Numbered from the stretch's first letter, positions 10,888-22,834 are shown. The stretch: 64,000 nucleotides of DNA from Eledone cirrhosa (GCA_964016885.1 OZ024743.1:172390676-172454675); one strand, 5' to 3'. Notes: generated by a model from the sequence alone, not told the origin. Numbers and translations: made by a program.

Positions 10888-13800
10888 ATGTCGAACCTAA
10901 ACAGTTCGAATAACGGTGAAATGGAGACTAGAATGTCATGTGACAGACTCTCACCCAACAGGTGCTCCCTGGCTCAGCAGCAGGGACCTGGCTGTCAACC
11001 AAATACTGCTGGTGTCGGAGGAAGAAGAAGAAGGAAAGGGACCAGAACCAACTGGACGAAAGAATTGAATAGAACTGTTATGCAATGTTACCTGAAGAGT
11101 AACCCCAAGGAGAAAGGCTATAGGAAAAGGATGCATAACATCTGGAACGAGATTGGTCCATTTAAATTAGATGAACAAAAACTGGCCGGGCAGGCTCGGG
11201 TAATAAGAACTAATGGGTGGATAAGCGAGCTGGAACTGGAGGAACTGGGCAGAGAGATTAGCTTGGAGATGGAGGGTGGAGTATGCCAGGCAAACGAGCC
11301 AGTGGGAAATGAAGGTGAAGAGGTCGAGAGAACTGAGGAACCACCCGAAACACACAATGATCAGAATGCTGAGATAAATAATACCTGGAACAGAGATACG
11401 GCCACTGGGGAGATGAATGCTGACGGTCTAGGACAAGATTTGGTAGATATCCTAATCTTAGTGGTAGATGAATTGAGCAATGATAGTGGGAGACCTATGA
11501 ACCTAAGATTTGTAGACAGGAAAATGTTAAAAGAAACAACAGCTAAGGTAAACAAAGTCATCCCATACCTTGAGGCGAGGAGCCTTCACCAGTGCAACAA
11601 TATCCTCAAAGCAACAGCAAATACGGTGAGGAAAGTACTTGGCATAAAAGCGTGAGGAAACAACAGACAAGAAAGAGCAGAGCCTTGGTGGAAGAAACGA
11701 CTGAGTGGTCAAATCAGGGAAATGAGAAATGACATTGGAAAGCTTGAGTCCCTACTGAATGGGACACTACAAAACATAGACACTAAAAATAGACTGGAAA
11801 TAAAGTACAAAACTAGGAGGAAAAAGCTAAATATTATCATAGAGGAACTAAAGCAACGCATTGTAGCAAAGAGTGCAAAAATCAGGCGATACGAGAGCAG
11901 AGTCAGTCAGTATAGATAGAACCGCATGTTTGACAACAACCAGAAGATGTTGTTTGGACAGCTTGAAGGGAAAGAAAGAGGCAACGACTTGATCCCTGAG
12001 GCGGAACAAACTAAGACATTCTGGAGAGGAATATGGGAACAGGGTGTTGAATATAATGACCAGGCAGTGTGGATTGAGACAGTACAAAAGGAGATTAGTG
12101 AACAGGCGCACCAACATACTGATTTGATGTCAGGTGAGGTACCAGAGTGGTTGACAAAAGATACCACATTTCTGGTAATGAAAGACCGAACCAAGGGTAA
12201 TGATGTTAACAACTATAGACCTATCAGATGCCTGTCAGTAATGTGGAAACTGTTAGCAAGCATTGTGTCTGAGGAAATCTACCATCACCTCCACATATAC
12301 AACTTGTTACCGGACGAACAGAAAGGATGCTGAAAGAAGTCACGTGGTACAAAGGACCAGTTATGTATTGATAAGATGGTAATGAGGAATTTCAGACACA
12401 CTGGTCTTGCCATGGGATGGATAGACTACAAAAAGGCATTCGACATGGTACCTCATTCTTGGATAACCAAAAGCCTAGAGATCTTCAAGGTGGCAGATAA
12501 CATCAGACAGTTGTTGAGCAAAAGTATGAAGTCCTGGAAAACAGAGTTAACATCGGGTGGAGAATCCTTGGGAGGCGTGAAGATCAAGAGAGGTATCTTC
12601 CAGGGAGATAGTCTGTCACCTCTGTTGTTTGTCATTGCCCTGATACCCCTGACCATTATACTGTGAAAAGTGAGAGTAGGATACAAGTTGGGAAGAGGAG
12701 AGCTTACCATCAACCACCTCCTCTTCATGGACGATCTTAAACTCTTTGGGAAGAGTGAGAAGGAGTTGGATATACTTGTTGACACTGTCCGTATTTACAG
12801 AAATGATATATGTATGGAATTTGTTAATAATAAGTGTTGTGTCCTAGTGATGGAGAGGGGTAAATTGAGCAGAAGCAACGGAATCCAGGTACCAACAGGT
12901 GAGATGATAAAGGAAATTGATACTGAAGAGGGATACAAATATTTAAGTGTTCTGGAGGCTGATGACATCAAGAACAAAAATATGAAGGAATTGATAAGAT
13001 CTGAATACATTCGCAGAGTAAGGAGCGTATTAAAGTCACATCTGAACAGTAGGAATGCCATAAGTGCAGTAAATTCCCGAGCTGTGTCTATTATTAGGTA
13101 CAGTGCGGGAATGCTGAGATGGAATGTTGCTGAACAAAAAGAAATGGATAGGAAGACTAGGAAGCTATTGACTATCTACAACATGTTCCACAAGAGGAGT
13201 GATGTCGATAGACTCTACTTAAGGAGACCTGAAGGTGGAAGAGGTCTTATCAGCATAGAAGACTGTGTTCAGATGGAGAAAAACAACCTACACAAATACG
13301 TGACTGATAGTAGGGAGCCAATGCTCAGAACTCTACTGAAGGAGGGTACAGTAGGCCAGGGGATGTCCAAGGAGGAAATAACATCAAGGAGGAAGAGCAG
13401 CCTTAAGGGAAAATCCCTTCATAGTACCTTCTTTGAGAAAACTGAATTTAGAGATCCACAGACATGGAACTAGTTGAAAAGAGGAGACCTTAAAAAGGCT
13501 ACAGAAGGAATGCTAATGGCTGCACAAGAGTAGGCCCACAAAACGAAGTGGCTGAAACACCATATTTACAAGGAGGAGGCTAGCCCACTGTGTAGAATCT
13601 GTGGAGGGTGAGAGGAGACTGTGGCTCACATTGTATCCGAGTGTAAACACCTAGCCCAGACTCACTATAAAGGCTGGAGACATGATGTGATGAGCACTGG
13701 CACCTATGCAAAGTAAACAATTTACCACATTCTGAGAAGTGGTATGAACATAAGCCAGAGTCGGTGATGGTAAACGATCAGGTGAAGGTGCTATGGGATT

Positions 13801-14149
13801 TTAGGATACAGACGGACAAAAAACTGGAACACAATAGACCTGACCTGGTGGTTTTGGACAAGGGAAAAAGATCGTGCCTGATTGTGGATGTAGCCTGCCC
13901 ATTCGACACGAGAGTGCAAGAGAAGGAGAGAAAATTAACCGATACCAGGACTTAAAGTGGGAGGTAAAAAGGATTTGGAACTTCCATGAGGTCAAAGTGG
14001 TCCCGATTGTCATAGGCGCACTAGGTACTATCTCAAAGAGTTTCCAAGGATGGTTAAAGAAAATTGGTCCCGTCCCGCTTTTTGGAACACTTCAAAAGGC
14101 ATGCTTGCTGGGAACAGCAAGAACTCTACGATACGTCCTGAATATCTGA
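10888..14149 (+). pseudogene. REL-type non-LTR retrotransposon ORF, copy B, multiply broken
   Basis: Same protein as copy A, in the order N-terminal basic domain (10888-11655), coiled region (11722-11930), RT (12140-12790), thumb (12790-13480), CCHC finger (about 13580-13650) and REL endonuclease (RPDLVVLDKGKRS at about 13835). The ORF end, also present in copy C, reads GALGTISKSFQGWLKKIG, then GTLQKACLLGTARTLRY, ending at 14149. Damage visible: stops at about 11653, 11917, 12331, 12664, 13471 and 13530. A deletion near 12130 fuses TDL to MSGEVPEWL and removes the NWKSPGPDG block, and there are later frameshifts. FMDDLKLF (about 12727) is intact. It begins with an ATG at 10888, 36 bases before the METR start used in A. 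Non-functional, but it shows the full-length layout. Confidence 0.9.
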
Positions 14150-14236
14150 AGCTGCAGGTAGTGGCTTGATACTCATTTCAACAAACTTTCCAGTTAAATA
14201 ACATCAATGACTGAGACTCAAAGAGCAATAATAATA
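14150..14236 (+). other. 3' UTR and tail of copy B
   Basis: Matches the 3' end of copy C (GCTGCAGGTAGTGGCTTGAT, TTTCCAGTTAA, ACATCAATG) and ends in AATAATAATAAT, where a SINE follows. Confidence 0.75.
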
Positions 14237-14417
14237 ATTGTTTCTATTTTTAGGCACAAGGCCAGCAATTATCCAGTACATTACTGGTACTTTATTTTAT
14301 CGACCCCATAAGGATGAAAGGCAAAGTTAACCTCGGCGGGATTTGAACTCAGATCATAAAGGGACGTAACTCTATGCTTCAAAACATGGTGTCCGACTCT
14401 CTACCGATACTGCCAAT
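14237..14417 (-). mobile_element. Cephalopod tRNA-derived SINE, copy 1
   Basis: On the minus strand it starts GGCCATGGATTGGCAGTATC with an A-box-like TGGCAGTATCGGTAGAG. It continues with the B box GAGTTCAAATCCCGCC, the GGGTCGATAAAATAAAGTACC block, GCTGGCCTTGTGCC and a short A/T-rich end. The internal Pol III promoter boxes and shared body identify the family. It lies between the convergent tails of B and C. Confidence 0.9.
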
Positions 14418-14425
14418 CCATGGCC

Positions 14426-14442
14426 CTATAACAATAATAATA

Positions 14443-14472
<30 letters not shown>
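14426..14472. repeat. (AAT)n/(ATT)n palindromic microsatellite at tail-to-tail junction
   Basis: AAT units switch to ATT units in mid-tract. This is expected where the (TAA)n tail of one element meets the tail of an oppositely oriented element, here the SINE or copy B side and copy C. Confidence 0.85.
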
Positions 14473-14473
<1 letters not shown>

Positions 14474-14486
14474 TTGTTGTTATTCC

Positions 14487-15840
14487 TTGAATCTCAGCCA
14501 TTGATGTTGGTTAACTGGAAAGTCCGTTGGATTGAATATCAAGCCACTACCTGCAGCCTCAGATATTCAGGACGTATCGGAGGGTCCTTGCTGTTCCAAG
14601 CAGGCATGCCTTTTGAAGCGTTCCAAAAAGCGTGACGGGGCCGATTTTCTTTAACCATCCCTGGAAACTTTTGGAGATAGTCCCCAGTGCGCCTATGACA
14701 ATCGGGATCACTTTGACTTCATGGCAGTTCCAAATCCTTTTCACCTCCCACTTTAGGTCCTGGTATCGGTTAATTTTCTCCCTCTCCTTCTCTTGCACTC
14801 TCGTGTCGAACGGGCAGGCCACATCCACAATCAGACACGATCTTTTTTCTTTGTCCACAACCACCAGGTCAGGTCTATTGTGTTCCAGTTTTTTGTCCGT
14901 CTGTATCCTAAAATCCCACAGCACCTTCACCTGATTGTTCTCCATCACCGCCTCTGGCCTATGCTCATACCATTTCTCAGAATGTGGTAAATTGTTTACT
15001 TTGCACAGGTGCCAGTGGATCACCCTGCCCATCACATCGTGTCTCCAGCCCTTATAGTGGGTCTGGGCTAGGTGTTTACACTCGGACACAATGTGAGCCA
15101 CATTCTCCTCTCTCTCTCCACAGATCCTGCATAGTGGGCTAGCCTCCTCCTTGTAAATATGGTGCTTCAACCACTTCGTTTTGAGGGCCTGCTCCTGCGC
15201 AGCCATTAACATTCCTTCTGTAGCCTTTTTGAGGTCTCCTCTTCTCAACCAGTTCCATGTCTGTGGATCTCTAAATTCAGTTTCTCAAAGAAGGTACTAT
15301 GAAGGGATTTTCCCTTAAGGCTGCTCTTCCACCTTGATGTTATTTCCTCCTTGGACATCCCCTGGCCTACTGTCCCCTCCTTCAGTACAGCTCTGAGCAT
15401 TGGCTCCTTACTATGGGTCACGTATTTGTATAGGTTGTCTTTCTCCATCTGAACACAGTCCTCTATGCTGATAAGACCTCTTCCACCCTCAGATCTCCTT
15501 AGGTAGAGTCTATCGACATCACTCCTCTTGTGGAACATGTTGTAGATAGTCAATAGCTTCCTAGTCTTCCTATCCATTTCTTTTTGTTCAGCAACATTCC
15601 ATCTCAGAATTCCCGCACTGTACCTAATAATAGACACAGCTCGGGAATTTACTGCGCTTATGGCATTTCTGCTGTTCAGATGTGACTTCAATACGCTCCT
15701 TACTCTCCAAATGTATTCAGTTCTTAACAATTCCTTCATTTTTTTGTTCTTTATGCCATCAGCCTCCAGAACGCCCAAATACTTGTATCCTTCCTCAGAG
15801 TCAATTTCCTTTATCATCTCACCTGTTGGTATCTGGATCC
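14487..15840 (-). pseudogene. REL-type non-LTR retrotransposon, copy C (5' truncated)
   Basis: The minus strand encodes the thumb (from IKEIDSEEGYKYLGV at about 15815), the CCHC finger CRICGEREENVAHIVSEC (about 15120) and the complete endonuclease. The endonuclease reads RPDLVVVDKEKRS (about 14850), VDVACPFDTRVQEKE (about 14820) and VIPIVIGALGTISKSF, ending at RYVLNI near 14559. One frameshift near 15247 separates the two reading frames. The 5' truncation falls exactly at a (TTA)n tract. This copy gives the best view of the C-terminal endonuclease, which A has lost. Nearly identical to A over the shared part, so both are fairly recent. Confidence 0.9.
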
Positions 15841-15841
15841 C

Positions 15842-15889
<48 letters not shown>

Positions 15890-15893
15890 ATTA
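15841..15893. repeat. (TTA)n microsatellite at the truncated 5' end of copy C
   Basis: About 16 TTA units directly continue the coding sequence at the conserved ATCCCGTTA. In A the same position reads CCCGTTACTTCTGCTC. The truncation breakpoint therefore coincides with TTA. Confidence 0.95.
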
Positions 15894-16285
15894 GGTCACT
15901 GATAATAATAGTAGTGGTGGTAATGGTCGTAGTTGTAATGGTTAGTAGATAGATGCGTAAAATAGTAATGACAGTAACAAAAATAATAACATGAAAAAGG
16001 TTAGGGAAGAAGAGATATGGTAGATGAAATACTGGTCAGTCGTTAGGTTCGCTTGCATCTGAAAGGGTGGGAATACCCCTGTTCAGTGTGGAGGGTTGGG
16101 AAACCGTTCGTGTGGTTTTATGTTTCGATCAAAATCCCGGAGGCGTTTACTCTTCAATTCAGTTATGAGACTGCTATGGTTAGCTGTGGTAGAGTAGGAC
16201 AGCCGAACTGTTTTTTCTGTTCAGGATTTCACGATACCTGTGTCCTGGAGGAAAGCTTTCCTCTAGTTTCTAAAGAAATGTGTTG
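15894..16285. other. No gene seen
   Basis: Contains an ATA/GTA-rich start and a unique-looking segment from 16050. An open frame of about 93 codons at 16053-16334 has no recognised motif and overlaps the end of the PLE fragment on the other strand. It is not supported as a gene. Confidence 0.5.
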
Positions 16286-17160
16286 CTATTTAGTGGTAAC
16301 TAGTCCCTTATGTGGGGGATTAAACCACATATAGTATTTGGAGCAAGAGTGCTTAGGTATTATCAAATCCAGCGATTCAGTTTTTGAATTATCAGTTGTG
16401 CAGGGTTTCCTACGGTTGTTTCTGCTCCTAGAGTTTGTATGCCTATATTGCTGCCAATTCCTAGTGTGGTGAAACTTTCGTCGTCTGGCTGTTTTTTTCG
16501 TCATAGCCAGCCCTGTGGAGGGCTGCGTTATAGTAATCCGCATGCGCGTTGAAGGTGGATTCAGAGGTGGACAGCCTGGAGATTCTACGAGAAGATTTAC
16601 CAACTATGGAGTTAATGATAGATTCAGAGTGGTTCGAGTGCTTGTTAAAATAGTTTAGGTTATCATTAACCTTATGAAAGGGTTCATATAAGCCAGAATT
16701 AAGGTCTAATGTCACATCTAGAAAGTTTGCTAATGTAAAATTGTAGTCGAAATTAATTTTAAGACCTTGTCGCTTAGAGAAAGATCTTATAGCTTTCCTT
16801 TTATTTCAGGGTGTTGACCGTTGACATTGTTTACGATTGTAAGAGCGTCGTCCCTATATAATCCTCCCTGAAGGTTAACAATTGTGCATGTGATAGTTTC
16901 CGACAAGGTTTGAAACCTGGGCTGAGTCACTAGAACCCATAGTTATTTCAAAATCATTACATTTATCCCTGCGTGTCCTCATTATCAAAGAATCTTACAG
17001 AGCGTCTGGCGGCTAAAACTATATCTACTTTGTCCCTAGTCAAGTTAGAGTTGCGCATAGCAAATATAAGGGCCTTATTAAGAAGGACAGGTCATATAGA
17101 GGAGTAGTATTCATCAATATCATATTGGATAAATTTTGACAATGTTTTGTACTCTAATTG
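16286..17160 (-). pseudogene. Penelope-like element fragment (RT core to thumb)
   Basis: In several minus-strand frames: QFDI-like motif A region (YPI..DEYYSSI, about 17140-17090), LARRSVRFF-like text, MGSSDSAQVSNLVGNYHMH (about 16940) and a broken catalytic region near 16860. Then come LDVTLDLNSGLYEPFHKVND (about 16710), SNHSESIINSI, RRISRLSTSESTFNAHADYY, and finally SKYYMWFNPPHK (about 16320). The order matches the better preserved copy at 57616-58843. Stops and indels throughout; 5' and 3' ends are missing. No GIY-YIG part is visible. Confidence 0.8.
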
Positions 17161-17199
17161 AATGAACCAACCTTCGCTAATATTGTCCCAAGTTACATA

Positions 17200-17675
17200 C
17201 ATACATACATAAGCCCTGACAATAAACACATTAAAAGTTACAGCAATATGGAAGATATATACATAAGTAATAAGAAATGGTACTATACCTTCAGATTTAT
17301 ACCTGTAATTATTGGGGCACTGGGATATGTTAGTTCTGCCTCAGTACAAATCTTGGGATGCTAGGCTTCACAGAAACAACAAGAACATGACTAGTTAAGA
17401 AATTACACGCACAATCCATCCATTTATGGAACAGTAAAAATATGTAAAACATTCCAAAAATTCTGCATCTATTAACTGCATATACACATGTACATATACA
17501 AAGCATGCACATGTACACATATATCTCAAAAGATCAATATCCACACATACATAAACATCCATACTTGCACACACATGCATGCATGCAGACATGCAGACAT
17601 GCATACATATCTACCTAGTTGACGTTGTGTAAATTTCAATGAGAGAATCTTGTGTCTATGTTAGAAATCGAGGAG
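17200..17675 (+). pseudogene. REL-type element family D, 3'-end fragment with internal deletion
   Basis: Near-identical to pieces of 18618-19262. It starts at AATAAACACATTAAAAG, keeps 60 bases, skips about 250 bases that hold the RPD catalytic part, and resumes at CCTTCAGATTTAT...GGGGCACTGGGATATGTTAGT. It then keeps the whole 3' UTR to GTGTCTATGTTAGAAA. It lies immediately upstream of the next copy in the same orientation, giving a tandem pair of 3' ends. Confidence 0.8.
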
Positions 17676-19262
17676 GACAGAAATACTAAGGAGGACAGAA
17701 ATACGAACCTAACCCATAATTCTTTGTGGATGATCTGAAACATACATGGGACGAAGAAAAATATTGACCTGGTTACAGCATTCTCAAAGGATATAGGAAT
17801 CGAATTTGCCCAAGAGAAATGTTCATATATGATTGTAAAGCGGGGAAAAACTACAACACAATCTAGCAACATTTTCATCAATGGCCTAATTGTTTATCGA
17901 TATCTGACGAAGACTGGTATGGATACCTGGGGATACATGAGAACATATCCTATAATGATATTTGTAATAAGGAACGCGTAACTAGTGAATATTACACCCG
18001 ATTAAGAAAAGTATGGTCATGGGAACTCTATGCGCACAATAAAACAGTGGCTCACAGTGTGTTTGCTGTGCCTGTCCTAACACCAACGTTTGGAATACTC
18101 GATTGGACGATAGACGAGATCCGAGCAATTGATGTTAGAGATCATGAGAGTTGGGAAGGAACTCCTTGAAAGATATTAACTGCATGATAATCAAAAACTC
18201 ACACCAGGGAAGTCGCTCAGCAGTATCGTAGTGAATCCATGGATGAAAAACTGCATGTTTATCAGCAAAAAATCATGCATGGATATGTTGCCAGGAAGCT
18301 CCAGAGTGAGAGTAATATAGATAAACAAAATAGTCATATCTTGGACCAACAACCGCTATATTGACTCCCACTTTGAAGGATACTCTTTTGCAATCCAAGA
18401 ACAGGAAATCAACACAAAACACCTGATTCACAAAAGAGATAGGGATGCAGGCAAAACACCTAGATGTGATAACAAGTGCAGACTCTGCAGAATTAACATC
18501 AAAGATGTCACCCATGTCATAAGCAGCTGTCCAAATATGTCATCGTGGTACTATCTACCTATGAGGCATGATGTAGTGGCCAAAACACTGTACAATGCAA
18601 TCCGTAGAAAATATAACCCCAATAATAAACACATTAAAAGCTACAGCAATGTGGAAGACATACATATACATAATATGAAAGAGTACTCGTGGAATGTTCC
18701 AGTAAAAACCCCAATAAAATGCAGGCATAACAGACCAGATATAATGATATGGGACAGGGAAAAGAAGGCATGCACAGTAGTGCAAGTTAACTGCCCAGCA
18801 GATGCCAATATAATATCAAAGATTAGCGGAAAGGAGATTATCTATGCAGAACTAATGAGAAATCTGCAGATACTCCACCCTGATTATACCTTCAGATTTA
18901 TGCCTGTAACTATTGGGGCACTGGGATATGTTAGTAACTGCCTCAATATAAATCTTGAGAAGCTGGGCTTCACAGAAACAGAAAGAACACAACTAGTTCG
19001 GAAATTACAAGTACAATCCATTAATGGAACAGTAAAAATATGTAAAACATTCCAAAAGTTCTGCATCTAATAACTGCATATATACTTGTACAAATACAAA
19101 GCATATGCACATGCACACATACAACTCAAAACATCCACATCCACACATACAATAACATCCATACCTGCACACACATATATGCATGCAGACATGCAGACAT
19201 ATCTACCTTGTTTATGTTGTGTCAATTCCAATGATAGAGTCTTGTATCTATGTTAGAAACCG
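17676..19262 (+). pseudogene. REL-type non-LTR retrotransposon family D (RT end, zinc finger, endonuclease)
   Basis: Begins in the RT after the catalytic box (SKDIGIEFAQEKCSYMIVKRG at about 17780) and passes through a decayed thumb with stops to a CCHC finger CRLCRINIKDVTHVISSC (about 18480-18533). A clean frame then runs to 19068 with RPDIMIWDREKKACTVVQV (about 18730), NCPADANIISKI, and FRFMPVTIGALGYVSNC. These correspond to the REL endonuclease of copies A-C but diverge strongly, so this is a separate family of the same type. The 3' UTR extends to about 19262. The C-terminal 177-codon frame is open but has no upstream RT in frame. Confidence 0.85.
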
Positions 19263-19263
19263 A

Positions 19264-19295
<32 letters not shown>

Positions 19296-19481
19296 TTATT
19301 GGTAAAAATTTGTGAAATTATAAAACCAGAAGAACATACATACATAAATACATATAAGCATATATATATATATAGAGAGAAAGCAAAGGGGAGAGAGGGT
19401 AAGAGAGAGAGAGAGAGGGGGGGGGGACAGACAGACAGACAAACAGAGACAGAGAGATTTGGCTATGCAAATGGCAGAAAC

Positions 19482-19640
19482 AAAACTCATTTCTGGTATT
19501 TTATTTAATCCACCCAGTAAGGATGAAAGGAAATTTAATCTCGGTGGGATTTGAACTCCGAACGTAAAGGGACGTAAATGCATGCTACAAAGCATGTTGT
19601 CCGACACTACTGATATTGCCAATCCACTGCTTCTATGGAC
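19482..19640 (-). mobile_element. Cephalopod tRNA-derived SINE, copy 2 (diverged)
   Basis: The minus strand shows GGATTGGCAATATCAGTAGTG, a B box GAGTTCAAATCCCACC, GATTAAATTTCCTTTCATCC and TGGATTAAATAAAATACCAG. The body is the same family as 14237-14417 with more substitutions. Confidence 0.8.
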
Positions 19641-19865
19641 ACATTAATGATAAACAAATTTACAGCTCTTAGATAATTGCATTTTAAAGTAATTTTAGCC
19701 AATCATAGGCATCCATTTTGGGAATAGTAAATGAATGACAATAAAAAATACCATAAGCAAGCACAACATTAACAAGAAAATGAGAAAGAACCACTACACG
19801 TTGGTAATAAGTGGTTCTTTATGATCTTGTTGTTGTTGAGGTTGTTTATGAAAATTGTTATTATA

Positions 19866-20005
19866 TCAGGAAGGCGGCAAATTGGTAGAGTCATTAGAAC
19901 GTCGGATAGAGTGATTTGTGGTATTCGTTCCGGCTCTGTACGTTCTAAGTTCTCGTCGATGGCCAGCTTTGCCTTTTTTTCCTTCACGGTCAATAAAATA
20001 AAGAG
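19866..20005 (+). mobile_element. tRNA-related SINE, plus strand (diverged subfamily)
   Basis: GGCGGCAAATTGGTAGAGTCATTAGAACG at the start resembles the tRNA-derived head of cephalopod SINEs (A box region). CGTTCTAAGTTCTCGTCGATGG is a mutated B-box region, followed by CAGCTTTGCCTTTTTTTCCTT and GGTCAATAAAATAAA. It ends where the 26-bp hairpin begins. Confidence 0.65.
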
Positions 20006-20011
20006 AGATAT

Positions 20012-20067
20012 AGAGGAAGAATCGCTCCCAGTAATGAACTGTCATTACTGGGAGCGATTCTTCCTCT
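20012..20067. repeat. Perfect 26-bp inverted repeat (hairpin)
   Basis: Left arm 20012-20037 (AGAGGAAGAATCGCTCCCAG then TAATGA) and right arm 20042-20067 are perfect inverted copies with a 4-base spacer. It directly follows a SINE AATAAA-rich end and precedes AAGAAATTGATGTGTTAAGATCTGG. It could be a recent snap-back duplication at the SINE tail. Confidence 0.95.
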
Positions 20068-20804
20068 ATTCTTTTCTCTGGAAGAAATTGATGTGTTAAG
20101 ATCTGGTCTCCGCCAGGTTTTAAACATTCCTCAGAAACGCCGTATGTCATTAAAGCATCCATACGACTCCATCAGAAGTTACGGGTACAATAACTAACAC
20201 ACACACTCTCTATCTATATCTCTCTTTAATACTGAGTTAAAGTGTGTCTTAAATAAGGGCTATTGGGCATCCCCGTCAGTATCGCTTCCTCAGCTTCTCC
20301 CACTTAAACCACTTCCATTTAAACAACACGATTGTTAACCAGAAGAACGCTCACCGATGTGCAGAATCCCAGGCGCATGCCGCCCTGTGATCCCAAAGAA
20401 AGTGTTACTGCGGAGGATAGCGAGGAAGACGCTTTGAAATAGTCACTCCAAGTCGCAGGGGCTCTGTTAGTGGCCAACTCTGTCCCGGTAGCAGCATTAT
20501 CAAATGAAACATATCTCAGACAAGAATTAGAATTTTAAAACATATTGGAGAGTGACAAGTTTAGTGGGAAAGGAAAAACAAAAACACGATAAAAAGCAAT
20601 TCAGGCATATGCAGGCATATACAAACACATACACATATTAAAGGCGTATATGAAAGAATATACAATCTGTCTGTGTATAATAAACGTACATAAGTCTCAC
20701 TATAAGTATTTAAGCTGTGATCACGTCACAACTACCCCAGTGATCGTTACTGAGGTAGATGTACCATGATCAAAGTTTGAAATATGCACAGTGAGACGTG
20801 TGTA
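20068..20804. other. No gene seen
   Basis: Mixed-composition DNA with a short CT-rich tract near 20205. No coding motif or clear repeat copy was recognised within the window. Confidence 0.5.
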
Positions 20805-20968
20805 TGTTGGGACGCCATGCTTTGCAGCATAGTTACGTCCCTTTACGGACTGAGTTCAAATCCCGCCGAGGTTAACTTTGCCTTTCATCCTTACGGGGTC
20901 GATAACATAAAGTACCAGTAATGTACTGGGATAATTGCTGGCCTTGTGCCAAAAGTAGAAATAATTAT
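20805..20968 (+). mobile_element. Cephalopod tRNA-derived SINE, copy 3
   Basis: Plus strand: TTGGGACGCCATGCTTTGCAGCATAGTTACG, the B box GAGTTCAAATCCCGCCGAGG, then GGGGTCGATAACATAAAGTACC and GCTGGCCTTGTGCC. Very close to copies at 14237, 23450 and 38508, but on the other strand. The 5' (A-box) end is short. Confidence 0.9.
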
Positions 20969-20969
20969 A

Positions 20970-22550
20970 TGCTTTCATATACGCCTCTATTATGAATCCC
21001 ACTATGTTAATGTTACTGCTAATTAAACATATATGGCTGTTGCTGTTTTCAGTACTGACACATGCATAGCATGTGTGGGTGTCTATGCTTGTTGGGTGCA
21101 GGCGCAGCATGAAACAATCCACCTGCAAACGTACCCTTGTATAGCACATGACAAACAACTTTGTCAGGCAGCAAGTCAGAAAATATGCTGGCAGACAAGA
21201 ACCAATCTTTGCGATGGGGAAAAGACGGTTATGTATACTTCCCCATGACTCCCTTTCTAAAGCCATCCTTTAGGACACCGTTTGGGGAGGGCGAAAAAGA
21301 TGTAAACGACAACATCAAGGACTCGATAGGTAACAACACCGTGACCTTTTTACGTATGTGGCACTCCAACGACTGGCTGCACCAGTTTCGGAAACTTGAT
21401 GATGATGATGGAAGAGTGGTGACGAATGAAGTCGATAACATTAGTAACAGGTCAGTGTTTAGAGAAACAAGTCCAACTGTAGAGTGTGTGCAGTATGTTT
21501 AGGCATTGATGCGCGCGCGCGTAAATTAAATACCTAAATGTCCGCGTCAAAAATTGGTGTTACACACAAGAATTCGCTAGGGCCTGTAGGAGCGCTAGTT
21601 TGTTCTGTATGCACTCATGCACTTAGCTGTGTGCATCCACGTCCAAAATAGTCCATACGTGAAAATCTACAAAAAGGACAGAAATTTCTGCTAGTGTTGA
21701 AGTTCTTTCAGAGGATATAAAACAAGGAATTGGTTGTCTTATCCGGTTAGTTAGTCATACAGATGTTAAGCGTGGTTCTGTGGCATTGTTCACTGATTAC
21801 AGGATAAGCTAGGCTGAAACACGTGGCTAAATATCGGATACATAGCCGCGTGGTGAGCTGAGGATGGGATCCTGTTCCTCGCGTACTTGAACACTTTTTA
21901 ATTTATTTATGTCGTTAAGTAATCATACATTTGCAAATCCTAATTTATTGATGTATTTATGTAATTGTGCATCATTATTCGGATATGTATTGACATGTGC
22001 AAATGCTGGTGCCTCAGCTCATTGGGTGCAGGGTCAGCGTGCAACTCTCTACCAGCATACGTACCTTTGTATTACATTCGGATGTACATCAACTTGTTCG
22101 TACGCAAGCATGAATGAACATAGCCTCGACGATATCTAGATGGTCCCCATCCCATGGAGAAATAACCGGATATGCGCAGTGCTGAATTAACCTAGTAGCA
22201 AGAGTAGCAATTGCTATGAGAGCTGCATTTTCAGCCCACAGCTTGTCGTAGTTTCTTTTAACATTTTGATCTCTTTATGGTGCAAGTCATATCCTAACCT
22301 AGTCTGGCATTGTCGGTGTGTATGCGGTTCTGATGCAACGCATGCACCGTATGTGCTTTCTTTCTTTCACGTAATTACTCATGCACTTCCTATATTGATA
22401 TGAAAAAAGAGAGAGAGAGAGGAAGTGAGAAAGGGAGGAAGGAAGTGAGAGAGAGAAAAGGAGAGGGAGTTAGATAGGAAGATAGAGAGGTAGAGGAAGT
22501 GAGAGAGGTAGAGGAAGTGAGAGAGAGATATAGAGAAAATAATCCACCCC
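20970..22550. other. No gene seen; contains two related ~110-bp segments
   Basis: Two loosely similar segments (about 21040-21150 and 21970-22090) share GGGTGCAGG..CAGC and a CGTACC.TTGTAT core with spaced differences, so they are an old repeat. An alternating (GC)n tract lies at about 21511-21522 and a GA-rich tract at 22400-22530. No protein motif was recognised; small open frames do not look coding. Confidence 0.5.
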
Positions 22551-22650
22551 AGTGCTAGAGTGCTAATTTTTTTATCGACCTCGAAATGATAAATGGCAAA
22601 GTTAACCTCAGCGGTATTTGAATTAAGATAGCGCAGAGAGCCGAAGTGAA
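22551..22650 (-). mobile_element. Degenerate SINE fragment
   Basis: The minus strand contains TCAAATACCGCTGAGG (mutated B box), TTAACTTTGCCATTTATCATT, TCGAGGTCGATAAAAAAAT and ACTGGGGTGGATT. This is the body of the cephalopod SINE with many changes. Confidence 0.7.
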
Positions 22651-22834
22651 TACCATGAGGCATTTAAACAATTTTTTAATTCACCGCCTTTTCCCATAGA
22701 TTATTGTTGATTCTTGTTGTAATAGCGAATACACAATTTATAAAATCTTTATAACCTACCATTTATGAATTTTGTAAGGAATTTCATAGTATTCTTTAAT
22801 GTGTATATCAAAGTGGATACTTGTGAATTTTAGG

